A DNA stretch of 64,000 nucleotides from Rahnella variigena (GTDB lineage: Bacteria > Pseudomonadota > Gammaproteobacteria > Enterobacterales > Enterobacteriaceae). Below the pieces are notes generated by a model that saw only the letters and a program-made list of their open reading frames with translations, had not been told where the DNA came from and made no database searches. The position numbers and the translations under genes were made by a program. The stretch is taken from positions 3,038,001 through 3,102,000 of the forward strand of contig NZ_NSDJ01000001.1 in the NCBI RefSeq assembly GCF_003610915.1, read 5' to 3'. This document shows positions 46,487 to 56,170 of this stretch, piece after piece. Position 1 is the first letter of the stretch, and every line of letters starts with the position of its first letter.

Positions 46487-48855
46487 TGAAAAGACTTCCT
46501 CTAACAATTTTGATGGCATCCGCCCTGATGTCATTGGCGGTGGGTTCAGTGGCTCCGGCCTTCGGTGCGCCAGCTCCAGCCAGTGCAGGCAATCAACCCG
46601 TTCCCGAAGTTTCTGCGGACAATATCACGCCGTCGGCTCAGACGCAGGTGACATTACCGGTGGTTGCACCGGCAGTCGATCCGATGATCATTCCGGGCGC
46701 GCCGGTGCGCAGTGTCACGCTGCCGTTTGCGGATGTGGCGCCGACGCCGGGTGCGATTACCCTGCGCGGCATTCAGCCTAACGGTCAGATTGAATTCGGT
46801 GTGCGCAGTGATGAAGTGGTCACACAGGCGATGCTGAATCTGGAATTCACACCGTCACCGTCGCTGATCCCGGTACAGTCGCATCTTAAGGTGTATCTCA
46901 ATGACCAGCTGATGGGCGTTGAAGTGATCGACAAAGATCAGCTCGGCAAGAAAAACCACTTACAGATGGCGATTGATCCGCGCTATGTCACAGACTTCAA
47001 CCGCATCCGTCTGGAATTTATCGGCCATTACCAGAATGTTTGTGAGAACCCGGCCAATACCACGCTGTGGCTGGAGATCGGCAAGGGCAGTTCGCTGAGT
47101 CTGCAATACCAAAAACTGCCGCTGAGCAACGATCTGGCGCATTTCCCGGTGCCGTTCTTTGATGCGCGTGAAAGTCGTCCGCTGGATTTGCCGATGGTCT
47201 TTGCCGGGTCGCCGGACGCCACCCAGCAACAGGCGGCGGCAATTCTTGCCTCCTGGTTCGGGACCAAAGCGCAGTGGCGCGGTCAGTCGTTCCCGACGCT
47301 GTATAACCAGATGCCGGACAGTCATGCCATTGTGTTTGCCACCAATGACAAGCGCCCGGATTTCCTCAAAGCGTTGCCGCAGGTGAAAGGGCCGGTGGTG
47401 CAGATGGTCAGCCGCCCGGATAATCCTTACGTGAAAATGCTGCTGATTTTAGGGCGTGACGATAAGGATCTGCTGACGGCGGTGAAAGGCATCGCGCAGG
47501 GCAACATCCTGTTCCGTGGTGAAGCCATCGGCGTGGATAATGTTGACCAGGCTCAGCCACGTCAGCCGTACGATGCGCCAAACTGGGTGCGCACCGACCG
47601 CCCGATGAACTTTGGTGAACTGAAACAGTACGCCGAACAGTTGCAGTCAGACGGTATTCAGCCGAACCCGATTACGCTCAATATCAATCTGCCGCCGGAC
47701 TTGTTCCTCATCAACAGCACCGGTATCGATATGCGGCTGAAATATCGTTATACGTCGCCGCAGCTGAAAAATACCTCGCGCCTGAGCATCAGCCTGAATA
47801 ACCAGTTTGTGCAGGATCTGACGCTGAAAACCGGTCACGATCAGGATTCACAACTGCTGCATCTTTCCCTGTTGCAGGGACTGCTCGATGGCAGCAAAGA
47901 CCTGAACATTCCGGCGCTGAAACTCGGTGCCGTGAACCAGATGCGCTTTGATTTCGACTACACCTCGCTGCTGGCCAGCGGCACGGAAGGTCGCTGCGAA
48001 ACCTACACCACGGTGCCAAATCATGTGGTGATTGACGACAGTTCAACCATCGACTTCTCCGGTTACCGTCACTTTATGGCGATGCCGGATTTACGTGCGT
48101 TCGCCAATGCTGGTTTCCCGTTCAGCCGCATGGCCGATTTGTCCCAGACGCTGGTGCTGGTTCAGGGGCAACCGCAGCCGGTGCAGCTGACTACGCTGCT
48201 TGATGCGATGGGCAATATTGGCGCGCTCACCGGGTATCCGGCGCTCGGCGTGGGGCTGACGGAAGATACTGCTAAAGCCAAATCGACCGATGCGGATTTA
48301 CTGGTGATCGGCAGTCTGCCGGAAAGTCTGCGTGACGACAGTATGCGCGATGACAAAAAAGCCAATTTGCTGATCACCGCAGCACGCGACGCCGTGAATA
48401 CGCCCATCCGCCAGACTCCGCTGCCGGACAATACGGCACCGGCGAGTGACGCTCAGGTGGATACCCGTGCGCAAATCACGGCGCAGGGCCCGATAGCCGC
48501 AGTCGTCGGTATGCAGTCACCGTATTTTGACCAGCGCAGCGTCGTGGCGCTGATGGCGAACAGCCCGCAAGGCTTTGAAATGCTCAACACCTCGATGCAG
48601 GACACTAAACAACGCGCGCAGGTCTTCGGATCGGTCAGCGTGGTGCGTGATTCCGGCGTCAGCAGCCTGAGAGTGGGCGACACTTACTACGTCGGTCATC
48701 TGCCATGGTGGGAACGTGTGTGGAATGCGCTGGCGACTCATCCGGTGCTGCTGGCGGTGATGGCGGTGATCGTGGTGTTGCTGGCAGCGATTCTGTTGTG
48801 GACCGGCCTGCGTTATCTTGCGCGTCGTCGTCTGTCTGATGATGACCAGGAATAA
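46486..48855 (+). CDS. bcsB: Cellulose synthase periplasmic subunit BcsB
   Basis: A 789-residue periplasmic subunit with a signal peptide (ending near AFGAPA), alternating carbohydrate-binding and flavodoxin-like domains, and a C-terminal membrane anchor (about residues 750-775, HPVLLAVMAVIVVLLAAILL). It guides the new glucan from BcsA across the periplasm. Domain blocks such as GAITLRGIQPNGQIEFGVRS are typical. The next gene is bcsC, four bases on; the usual bcsZ is missing. Confidence 0.95.
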   Translation: MKRLPLTILMASALMSLAVGSVAPAFGAPAPASAGNQPVPEVSADNITPSAQTQVTLPVVAPAVDPMIIPGAPVRSVTLPFADVAPTPGAITLRGIQPNGQIEFGVRSDEVVTQAMLNLEFTPSPSLIPVQSHLKVYLNDQLMGVEVIDKDQLGKKNHLQMAIDPRYVTDFNRIRLEFIGHYQNVCENPANTTLWLEIGKGSSLSLQYQKLPLSNDLAHFPVPFFDARESRPLDLPMVFAGSPDATQQQAAAILASWFGTKAQWRGQSFPTLYNQMPDSHAIVFATNDKRPDFLKALPQVKGPVVQMVSRPDNPYVKMLLILGRDDKDLLTAVKGIAQGNILFRGEAIGVDNVDQAQPRQPYDAPNWVRTDRPMNFGELKQYAEQLQSDGIQPNPITLNINLPPDLFLINSTGIDMRLKYRYTSPQLKNTSRLSISLNNQFVQDLTLKTGHDQDSQLLHLSLLQGLLDGSKDLNIPALKLGAVNQMRFDFDYTSLLASGTEGRCETYTTVPNHVVIDDSSTIDFSGYRHFMAMPDLRAFANAGFPFSRMADLSQTLVLVQGQPQPVQLTTLLDAMGNIGALTGYPALGVGLTEDTAKAKSTDADLLVIGSLPESLRDDSMRDDKKANLLITAARDAVNTPIRQTPLPDNTAPASDAQVDTRAQITAQGPIAAVVGMQSPYFDQRSVVALMANSPQGFEMLNTSMQDTKQRAQVFGSVSVVRDSGVSSLRVGDTYYVGHLPWWERVWNALATHPVLLAVMAVIVVLLAAILLWTGLRYLARRRLSDDDQE

Positions 48856-48859
48856 GCAC

Positions 48860-51800
48860 GTGAACACCTGTCACAGAATGCGTTTTCCTCTCAACCGGCT
48901 GGCCCTGACGTTAGGGCTGGCTGTGCTGGCTGCGCCGGCGATTTCAGCGCCGGTGGTTTCTCCCGAACAGTGGCTGCTTGAACAGGTGCGGGTCGGGGAG
49001 GCCAGCCATCAGGATGATTTAGTGCGCCAGTCGCTGTTCCGCCTCGAACTGATGGATCCGCAAAATCCTAAAGTGCTTTCGGCCCGTTTGCGTTTGCTTC
49101 TGCGTGAAGGCGATCAGGCCAAAGCGCAGCAGCAACTGGAAAAAATCAAACAGGTGGCGCCCGGCTCCGACGATTACCGGCAGGCAGAACTCAGCCTGAA
49201 AATCGCCTCGCCGGAGATGCAGCAAAAGTTGCAACAGACGCGTCTGCTGGCTACGGCAGGGCGGCTGGATGAAGCCAAAGCGCAGTACGACGAACTCTTT
49301 GGCGGCCAGCCGCCGACGCTGGATCTGGCCGTTGAATACTGGCAACTGATCGCCCGCCTCCCGGGGCAAAAAGCCCGCGCTCAGGCGCAGCTTCAGGCGC
49401 TGAATAACCAGTATCCGGGCGATGTTCAGCTGCGTCTGCAACTGGCGCAGATGGCCTTTGAGCAGGGTGATGACGCCAGAGCAGTGGGGCTGATCAAACA
49501 GGTTGCAGCCACCAATGAAGGGCGTTCACCCGCCGCCGATTTATGGCTGGCGCGCATTAAAGACCAGCCGGCAGGTAATGCCAGCGTCGACGCCCTGCAG
49601 CAGTTTATTGCTACCTTTGATACCGGTCCGCAGGTGATTGCGGCACAGCAGGAACTCCAGCGTCAGCAGGGGTTACTGGCCGATCCGCGTTATCAGGCAC
49701 GTATCCGCGGTCTGGCGCAAATCGACAAAGGCGGTTCAACCGGCGCGATCGCACCGCTGAAACAGGCTTTACAGGCTACGCCAAATGATGCCGAAGTGCT
49801 GGGCGCGATGGGGCTGGCCTATTCCCGCGCCGGTAACCGCCAGCAGGCACTGACGATGTTCCAGCGCGCTAAAGCCGCAGAAACCGATGGCTATAATGCC
49901 GGAAAATGGAACAGCCTGATCCAGACCAACAGCTACTGGCTGAAAGTCGATCAGGGCGATAAGGCGCTGAAGGCCGGTCAGCTCGAGCAGGCCGTAGCGG
50001 CTTATCAGCAGGCGCAGCGCCTTGATCCGCGCGACCCGTGGGCACCCGTCGGGCTGGGTGATGTGGCGGTGGCACGTAAAAACGATCCACAAGCCGAACA
50101 GGCTTATCGCCGTGCGCTGATGCTGGAGCGTGATAACAGCAGCGCCCAGCGCGGACTGGCAAACATTTATCAGCGACAGTCGCCGCAAAAAGCTCTTGAT
50201 TACATCAATTCATTACCGGCGGCGTCACGGGCAAAACTCAGTGACAAACAGCGCGGTTTACAAAGTGACATTGTCACTGCGCAGGCGGAAAAATACGCCG
50301 CCGAACGCAACTGGAATCAGGCAGCGAACCGTTATGCCGACGTGCTGAAATTCAATCCGGATGATGTCTGGGCCACATATCACTACGCTGAAACGCTGAG
50401 GGAAGCAGGCGAACCGGCCAAAGCCGATGCTGTTTTCGCACAGTTTGCGGCGAAGCATCCTTCCGACCCGCAACAGGTTTACGCCTATTCGCTGTATCTC
50501 TCTGGTTCAGACCGCGATGATGCGGCACTGCGTCATCTGCACACCTTGCCGGAAGCCAGATGGGACGAGAATATGCGCGAAATGGCGCAGCGCATCCGGC
50601 TGGACAAAACGCTCACTGCAATTGATGCCTCGCTGGCTGCGGGAAATACCGCGCAGGTAAAACAGGAATTACAGCAGGCCAGTCTTCAGGGCCTGAGCCT
50701 CAATCAGCAGCGTCGTGTGGCGATGGCGTGGCTGGATGTCGGTGAAACCAGCAGAGCGGCATCGTTGTTACAACCGCTGAAAGCTGCCGCCGCATCACAA
50801 CCCGCAGGACAGGATAAGGCGTTGATCTATCGTAACGCTGCCAATGTTGAACAACAGCTCGGTCAGCCGCAGCTGGCGCGAGAGGATTATGAACAGGCGA
50901 TGGTCGCCAGCGGCATCACCGATAAATTGCCGCAGGACAACGACGGTTATACGCGGCTGACGCGAAACAATGCGGGGGATGACTGGCTTAAACGCGGCAT
51001 CCGTTCTGACGCGCATGATTTGTACCGCCAGCAGGACGTGAATTTTACCGTGGATACGGATTCCTGGACCTCAAGCGGGACGCCGGGTAAATCCGATCTC
51101 ACTGCGAACACCACCATGTTCCAGGCCGATATGCCGGTTTATCAGGGACGCGGATTCCTGCGTGCTGACTGGGTGCGTATGGATGCCGGAACGTTCGACA
51201 ATGAAAACGGCAACTATGAGGCGAGCTTCGGTACCTGTAGCGATCAAAACTGCCGCAGTTATCGCAGCCAGACAGCCAATGGTCTCAGCCTGGGCGCGGG
51301 CTGGGAAAATGACAAATGGAAAGGGGATCTGGGCACCACGCCGCTCGGCTTCCAGGTGGTCAACTGGGTCGGCGGACTGGCTTACAGCGGCGACTGGGAC
51401 CAGATTGGCTGGACGACCACCGTTTCGCGGCGTCCGGTCTCCAGCTCGTTACTCTCGTTTGCCGGCGCAAAAGATCCGGGTACAGGCACCACCTGGGGCG
51501 GCGTTATCGCCACCGGTGGCAGTCTGGGTTTGAGCTACGATCAGGGGCTGGCAAACGGCATCTGGGCTGATCTGAGTGCGCATCAGCTGACGGGTAAAAA
51601 TGTCGAAGACAACACCCGTGAGCGCCTGATGGGCGGGTATTACTACAAAGTCATCAATGAGGATAACCGCCGCGCGACCGTTGGTCTGAGTTCGATGGTC
51701 TGGCATTACCAGAAAGATCTCAGCGGCTATACGTTGGGACAGGGCGGCTATTACAGTCCGCAGCAATATTTCTCGGTTTCCGTGCCGGTTAATTATCGCC

Positions 51801-52150
51801 AGCGTACTGAGAACTGGTCATGGCAGCTGGGCGGTTCGGTTTCCTGGTCGCGCTCTTCGACCAGTGACCAAAAGCGTTATCCGATACAAAATCTGATCCC
51901 GGATTCGTTACCGGATAAAAGCGCCATCGAAACCGGCAGCAGCGGTTCTGGCTTCGGATATACCGTGCAGGCACTGCTTGAGCGCCGTGTCAGCTCTCAC
52001 TGGACGGTCGGCGGCGGTATCGATATTCAGCAGGCTAAAGATTACACACCAAGCCATTTCCTGCTGTACGCGAGATATTCGATGAGCGGCTGGCAGGGGG
52101 ATCTGGATATGCCGCCGGAGCCGTTAGTGCCGTATGCGGACTTTAAGTAA
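48860..52150 (+). CDS. bcsC: Cellulose export outer membrane protein BcsC
   Basis: A 1096-residue protein with a signal peptide (MRFPLNRLALTLGLAVLAA part, cleaved near ISA) and a long periplasmic superhelix of TPR repeats (about residues 60-740). The C-terminal outer membrane beta-barrel starts near 790 and ends DMPPEPLVPYADFK. TPR units such as DAEVLGAMGLAYSRAGNRQQ and DPWAPVGLGDVAVARKND are clear. The start is a GTG at 48860 with an AGGA site 9 bp upstream; an ATG at 48878 is possible. The upstream frame overlaps bcsB and is not used. It directly follows bcsB. Confidence 0.94.
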   Translation: MNTCHRMRFPLNRLALTLGLAVLAAPAISAPVVSPEQWLLEQVRVGEASHQDDLVRQSLFRLELMDPQNPKVLSARLRLLLREGDQAKAQQQLEKIKQVAPGSDDYRQAELSLKIASPEMQQKLQQTRLLATAGRLDEAKAQYDELFGGQPPTLDLAVEYWQLIARLPGQKARAQAQLQALNNQYPGDVQLRLQLAQMAFEQGDDARAVGLIKQVAATNEGRSPAADLWLARIKDQPAGNASVDALQQFIATFDTGPQVIAAQQELQRQQGLLADPRYQARIRGLAQIDKGGSTGAIAPLKQALQATPNDAEVLGAMGLAYSRAGNRQQALTMFQRAKAAETDGYNAGKWNSLIQTNSYWLKVDQGDKALKAGQLEQAVAAYQQAQRLDPRDPWAPVGLGDVAVARKNDPQAEQAYRRALMLERDNSSAQRGLANIYQRQSPQKALDYINSLPAASRAKLSDKQRGLQSDIVTAQAEKYAAERNWNQAANRYADVLKFNPDDVWATYHYAETLREAGEPAKADAVFAQFAAKHPSDPQQVYAYSLYLSGSDRDDAALRHLHTLPEARWDENMREMAQRIRLDKTLTAIDASLAAGNTAQVKQELQQASLQGLSLNQQRRVAMAWLDVGETSRAASLLQPLKAAAASQPAGQDKALIYRNAANVEQQLGQPQLAREDYEQAMVASGITDKLPQDNDGYTRLTRNNAGDDWLKRGIRSDAHDLYRQQDVNFTVDTDSWTSSGTPGKSDLTANTTMFQADMPVYQGRGFLRADWVRMDAGTFDNENGNYEASFGTCSDQNCRSYRSQTANGLSLGAGWENDKWKGDLGTTPLGFQVVNWVGGLAYSGDWDQIGWTTTVSRRPVSSSLLSFAGAKDPGTGTTWGGVIATGGSLGLSYDQGLANGIWADLSAHQLTGKNVEDNTRERLMGGYYYKVINEDNRRATVGLSSMVWHYQKDLSGYTLGQGGYYSPQQYFSVSVPVNYRQRTENWSWQLGGSVSWSRSSTSDQKRYPIQNLIPDSLPDKSAIETGSSGSGFGYTVQALLERRVSSHWTVGGGIDIQQAKDYTPSHFLLYARYSMSGWQGDLDMPPEPLVPYADFK

Positions 52151-52226
52151 TGCCAGACCGGGCCTTAGGGGGGGGCGCTGGCGCGAGGCTTTTCTCGCTT
52201 ACAGAACGTTTGCAGCGGTGGTTGGA

Positions 52227-52749
52227 TCGAGATGATTTCGGTTTCTCAATAGCAGAGATCACTTATCGCGCTGCGCCGAAACCGCCCAAAAGGGGCCATG
52301 ACGGGCCCCTCTTGGATCTCCCTCGTCTTAAACTGCGCGCTATCGCTGGAACGACGGACATGTTCTGGGGCATCAGTGAGTGGCGCAAAATGTCATCGCT
52401 GCGCGATCCCCGAATTTCAGGTGTCGAGCCTCTGGTCTCGAACCATTCATTCGGTGCCATTTTTGAGCACGCCAATCCACTTTTCTAAAAGATGAAAAAT
52501 AGTCTGCCGTTGACTTTAAGATCGTGCGGGCGATTCAGAAATCTTGCTGAACGGAGCGGCCTGGAGACCAAAGGCTCCAGGACCGAGTGAAGGCACCGCG
52601 CAGCGGCAAGATTTCCAGCCTGTCACTGCGGTAACTGAAACATAGCCAGCGAGCGGAGCGCGCAGTTAAAAAAACGCAGGATTCCAAAGGGTTTCGTTTA
52701 AAACCCTTTGGGCCCGTGTGGGCGGCGAGCCCACGACCTTGCCCTTAGT
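52227..52749. repeat. Composite intergenic repeat, copy 6
   Basis: The left end is of the second type, inverted (GATTTCGGTTTCTC...GCCGAAACCGCCC), with stem-loop 52286-52315 (CCAAAAGGGG...CCCCTCTTGG). The arm with GACGGACATGTTC, the core with CTAAAAGATGAAA and the GATTCAGAAATCTTGCTGAA arm follow. It ends with stem-loop 52684-52711 and one GTGTGGGCGGCGAGCCCACG palindrome, 19 bp before the hutG stop. From 52151 to 52226 I see only a small GCGAG/CTCGC hairpin after bcsC. The right half repeats without mismatch, inverted, in copy 7. Confidence 0.88.
52525..52735 (+). repeat. 211-bp perfect inverted repeat, left partner (flanks hut)
   Basis: From TGCGGGCGATTCAGAAATCT to GGCGGCGAGCCCACG. Compared base by base with the complement of 61574-61784, I found no mismatch over 211 bp. 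The partners face each other across the whole hut cluster. Confidence 0.93.
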
Positions 52750-52767
52750 GGTCAGCGAAAAGCGAAA

Positions 52768-53604
52768 TTAAACAGCGCCCTGTTTATAAGCATCCTCCCC
52801 CCATCTCACCATCCCCTCGAGCAACCGCTTCAACAACACCTGTAATTCAGCTGCCTTATCAGGCGCAAAAGCGAATGGCTCGATCTCCTCCATGTAATTC
52901 ACCTGCGCCAGTTCCAGCTGAACGGCGTGAATATCCAGGTCCGGCTGACCGTAAGCACGGGTGATGTAGCCCCCTTTAAACCGGCCATTCAGGACATGAC
53001 TGAACCGCGATTGCTGGTTACAGGTGCGTTCGAGGATTTCACTCAGCGCCGGTGAACAGCTGGCGGCGCTGTTGGTGCCGAGATTTAAATCGGGAAGCTG
53101 ACCGTCGAAAAGACGGGGGATGACTGATGCAATGGAATGCGCGTCAAACAGCAGCGCGTAGCCGAATTCCTGCTTCATGCGCGCCAGTTCTGACTGGATT
53201 TTCTGGTGATACGGCTGCCAGATCTGTTCAAGATATTGCTGGCGCCGGGTATCTGCTGGCGTCATACCCGGTTTGAACGTAGCGCGGCCATCAAACAGCG
53301 TATCGGGATATAAGCCCGTCGTGGCAGTGGTATACAGCGGTTTATCGTCTGAAGGCCGGTTCAGGTCGATAACAAAACGCGAATACTGACCGACCAGAAT
53401 GCTGGCACCGAGCGCCCGCGCAAAGTCGTACAACTGCGGAATATGCCAGTCGGTATCTGAAAGCGGAAGTGCCGCATCACTGAGACCGCTGGCGACCTCT
53501 GGCGTCAGGTGCGTTCCGGCGTGGGGAATGCTGATCAGTAATGGCGCGGTACCTTGCGTAAACTGGTAAGGTTCGGCGATAACAGTGTCAGTTGACAGGC
53601 TCAT
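52768..53604 (-). CDS. hutG: N-formylglutamate deformylase HutG
   Basis: A 278-residue N-formylglutamate amidohydrolase, the last step of the five-step histidine pathway, yielding glutamate and formate. Metal-binding blocks are [26 protein letters not shown] and [18 protein letters not shown]. It is of the Pseudomonas HutG type, not the arginase-like formiminoglutamase that E. coli relatives such as Klebsiella use. The presence of hutF in the same locus agrees with this. Its ATG overlaps the hutI stop (ATGA). Confidence 0.94.
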   Translation of the reverse strand: MSLSTDTVIAEPYQFTQGTAPLLISIPHAGTHLTPEVASGLSDAALPLSDTDWHIPQLYDFARALGASILVGQYSRFVIDLNRPSDDKPLYTTATTGLYPDTLFDGRATFKPGMTPADTRRQQYLEQIWQPYHQKIQSELARMKQEFGYALLFDAHSIASVIPRLFDGQLPDLNLGTNSAASCSPALSEILERTCNQQSRFSHVLNGRFKGGYITRAYGQPDLDIHAVQLELAQVNYMEEIEPFAFAPDKAAELQVLLKRLLEGMVRWGEDAYKQGAV

Positions 53605-54863
53605 GAACGAAACTCTCCCCGGACTTCTCCACGAAAGACAACGGTGCAGGGCAACTGACCGCCCAGCCAGTAAACCAGCTCAGCAGGACGCGACAGCGGC
53701 CAGTGTATGAAATCAGCGACTTTTCCGGCTTCCAGCGTGCCGTGCGTATCCTGTAACCCGAGCGCCCGCGCGCCGTGGCAGGTGATCCCTGCCAGCGCTT
53801 CTTCAGGCGTCAGGCGGAACAAGGTACAGCCCATGTTCAGCATCAGACGCAGAGAAAGTGCAGGGGATGTCCCCGGATTGGCATCACTGGCCAGCGCCAT
53901 AGGCACGTGATGTTTGCGAAACTCATTAACCGGCGGACATTGTGTCTCGCGCAGTAAATAATAGGCACCGGGCAGTAAAACAGCCACGGTGCCGCTGGCA
54001 GCCATTGCCTGTGCATCTTCGGGTGTGGCGTATTCCAGATGATCGGCGGATAACGCATGGTGCCGTGCCGCCAGTGCGCTGCCGTGCAGCGAAGACAATT
54101 GTTCGGCGTGTAATTTCACCGGCAAACCCAAAGCCTGCGCGGCGATAAATACCCGCTCAACCTGTGGCGCAGAAAAGGCCAGATGCTCACAAAACGCATC
54201 CACCGCATCGGCCAGATTTTCACTGGCGACGACCGGTAACAGCGTATCGCAGATGAGATCAATGTAGTCATCGGCACGCCCTTTGAATTCTGGCGGCAGG
54301 GCATGAGCTGCCAGACAGGTTGATTTCACGTCGACCGGCAACATATCGCCTAATCTGCGGATCACCCGCAACATTTTGAGCTCACTTTCTACGCTCAGTC
54401 CGTAACCGGATTTAATCTCAACGCAGGTCACGCCCTCTGCCAGCAGCGGCTGTAAGCGAAACAGCGCCTGCGCCAGCAGCTGGTCTTCGCTGGCTTCACG
54501 GGTGGCGTTGACGGTCGATAAAATCCCCCCGCCAGCTGCCGCGATGTCGGCATAACTTACACCGTTCAGCCGCTGTTCAAACTCTGCGCTGCGATCTCCG
54601 CCGAACACCAGATGCGTATGACAATCGACAAAGCCGGGCGTGATGATGCCGCCCTCAAATTCATGCACTTTTGCGCCGGGAAAATCCGGGCAATGGTCGG
54701 CGCTGCCGGTCCAGACGATTTTTCCGCCGGTAACCGCAATTACGCCGTTTTCGATCAGGTTGTAATGTCCGTCCTGCATAGTCACCAGCGTGGCACCGCG
54801 CCATACACTTTCGCAGTCAGAGGGGGGGGCGGAGGAAAATTGTGGGGAGAGGGCTATCGGCAT
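53601..54863 (-). CDS. hutI: Imidazolonepropionase HutI
   Basis: A 420-residue amidohydrolase that opens the ring of 4-imidazolone-5-propanoate to give N-formimino-L-glutamate. Metal-binding HTH in [15 protein letters not shown], His in KLHAEQLSS and SADHLEYA, and a late Asp ([12 protein letters not shown]) are visible. The ATG at 54863 is 27 bp downstream of a HutC-type operator. It is the first gene of the hutIG unit on the minus strand. Confidence 0.95.
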   Translation of the reverse strand: MPIALSPQFSSAPPSDCESVWRGATLVTMQDGHYNLIENGVIAVTGGKIVWTGSADHCPDFPGAKVHEFEGGIITPGFVDCHTHLVFGGDRSAEFEQRLNGVSYADIAAAGGGILSTVNATREASEDQLLAQALFRLQPLLAEGVTCVEIKSGYGLSVESELKMLRVIRRLGDMLPVDVKSTCLAAHALPPEFKGRADDYIDLICDTLLPVVASENLADAVDAFCEHLAFSAPQVERVFIAAQALGLPVKLHAEQLSSLHGSALAARHHALSADHLEYATPEDAQAMAASGTVAVLLPGAYYLLRETQCPPVNEFRKHHVPMALASDANPGTSPALSLRLMLNMGCTLFRLTPEEALAGITCHGARALGLQDTHGTLEAGKVADFIHWPLSRPAELVYWLGGQLPCTVVFRGEVRGEFRS

Positions 54864-54889
54864 GACAAAGACTCCAGGCTGAATTCATC

Positions 54890-54901
54890 TTGTATAGACA
54901 A
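54890..54901. promoter_or_regulatory. Hut operator 1 (hutIG)
   Basis: TTGTATAGACAA, an imperfect palindrome of the HutC operator type. The 11-base word TGTATAGACAA recurs at 56088-56098 and, inverted, at 58216-58226. Located 27 bp before the hutI start. Confidence 0.82.
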
Positions 54902-55058
54902 CTAAAGTCAACCTAACGCATAACCCACAAAGCGGCAAGGCAGCCAGCAATAGTTTTTTCTTATTACGAGATGTCTTCCAAAATTTGAATGAAGATTTGG
55001 ATGAAGGTTTGTATGAAGAGATAGCGGCGCTCAACGCCGCTATTAAGGTGTGCCGGGG

Positions 55059-55859
55059 TCAGCCGTGGCTGGAGAAACGGCCGAATAACTGATAGCGGGA
55101 ACCCGGATAAATCAGGCGTGCTGAGGTGACCACGCGGCTGCCGCTCCAGGTACGGCGGTGGATCAGGAGGCAGGGCTCATGTTCGCCCAGTTGCAACAAT
55201 TCGCGTTGTTCATCGCTGGCGCTGATCGCTTCCACGCGATGTTCACCTGCAGTCAGCGGCGCGATTTCCATCAGATAGGTATAAGGCGACTGCTTGTTCA
55301 GCACCTGCTGCAAATAGTCTGGCGCAGTTTCGGGATTCACAAACCGGTCTTCGATTTGTACCGGTACATTGTTTTCGTAATGCACAATTTGCGAATAAAA
55401 CAGCAGGGCACCGGTCGCGATCCCCAGCTGAAGCGCCTGATCGGCATCGGCCAGCCTGGCCTCACACACCAGGATCCTGCTGTCATGCTGATGCCCCCGC
55501 CGGGCGATTTCATCGGCAATGTTATGCACTTCCAGCATCGGGGTATAAGCCTTGGCTTCAGCAACAAAGGTGCCGACCCCCTGCATGCGGATCAAAAATC
55601 CTTCGCTGGTCAGCTCCCGCAGGGCGCGGTTGATGGTCATGCGGCTGACGCCAAGCTCGTTCACCAGTTCACTTTCAGAAGGCACGCGCTGGTGCGGTTT
55701 CCAGACACCGGCACGGATCTGACTGATGATTGCCTGTTTCACCCGCTGATAAATCGGCGCGGGCGTATCGCTCATGGCGCCCGCCAGTTCGGACAATGTC
55801 TGCCGGGACACTTCCTCTTGCGCGGTACCCGTCTGCGATAGTGGCGTGGTCTCCGGCAT
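55059..55859 (-). CDS. hutC: Histidine utilization repressor HutC
   Basis: A 266-residue GntR-family repressor of the HutC subfamily. A tail of about 30 residues precedes the winged helix (about 37-105, PSESELVNELGVSRMTINRALREL), followed by the UTRA domain that binds urocanate, the inducer. The ATG at 55859 has a GAGGT site 7 bp upstream; a TTG 18 bp further up is possible. It lies between the two arms of the locus. No copy of the hut operator was seen directly before it, so it may not repress itself strongly. Confidence 0.92.
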   Translation of the reverse strand: MPETTPLSQTGTAQEEVSRQTLSELAGAMSDTPAPIYQRVKQAIISQIRAGVWKPHQRVPSESELVNELGVSRMTINRALRELTSEGFLIRMQGVGTFVAEAKAYTPMLEVHNIADEIARRGHQHDSRILVCEARLADADQALQLGIATGALLFYSQIVHYENNVPVQIEDRFVNPETAPDYLQQVLNKQSPYTYLMEIAPLTAGEHRVEAISASDEQRELLQLGEHEPCLLIHRRTWSGSRVVTSARLIYPGSRYQLFGRFSSHG

Positions 55860-56086
55860 GTCATTTACCTCACTCAACTTTTTCTCTCCCTCAATTTTTA
55901 TCTCACCCGACTCTTATCTCAGCCCACTTTTATCTCAACGAGCAAATGTACGGGCGTGCCGTGAACGTTTTACCAGTCTGCACGTTAGTTTCCCCCGGAG
56001 GAAATTAAACAAAGAGGGCGTGACGGAAAACTAATTTTATAAAAAAAGGACAGTTGCAAGTTTACAGCGCAATCAGGCATATGTAT

Positions 56087-56098
56087 ATGTATAGACAA
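56087..56098. promoter_or_regulatory. Hut operator 2 (hutFD)
   Basis: ATGTATAGACAA, sharing the 11-base word TGTATAGACAA with operator 1. It is 72 bp before the chosen hutF start. The rest of the 311-bp gap between hutC and hutF shows nothing else that I can identify. Confidence 0.78.
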
Positions 56099-56170
56099 GT
56101 TGCTTAAAGGTTTCGCAATTGTCTCAGGAAAATTGCGCTTATGTTTTTCTTGCTGACCTGGAACGCTGTT

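Noticed and set aside
48818..48859. Earlier start of bcsC overlapping bcsB
   Set aside because: It would put charged residues ahead of a clear signal peptide; the GTG at 48860 has a well-spaced ribosome site.
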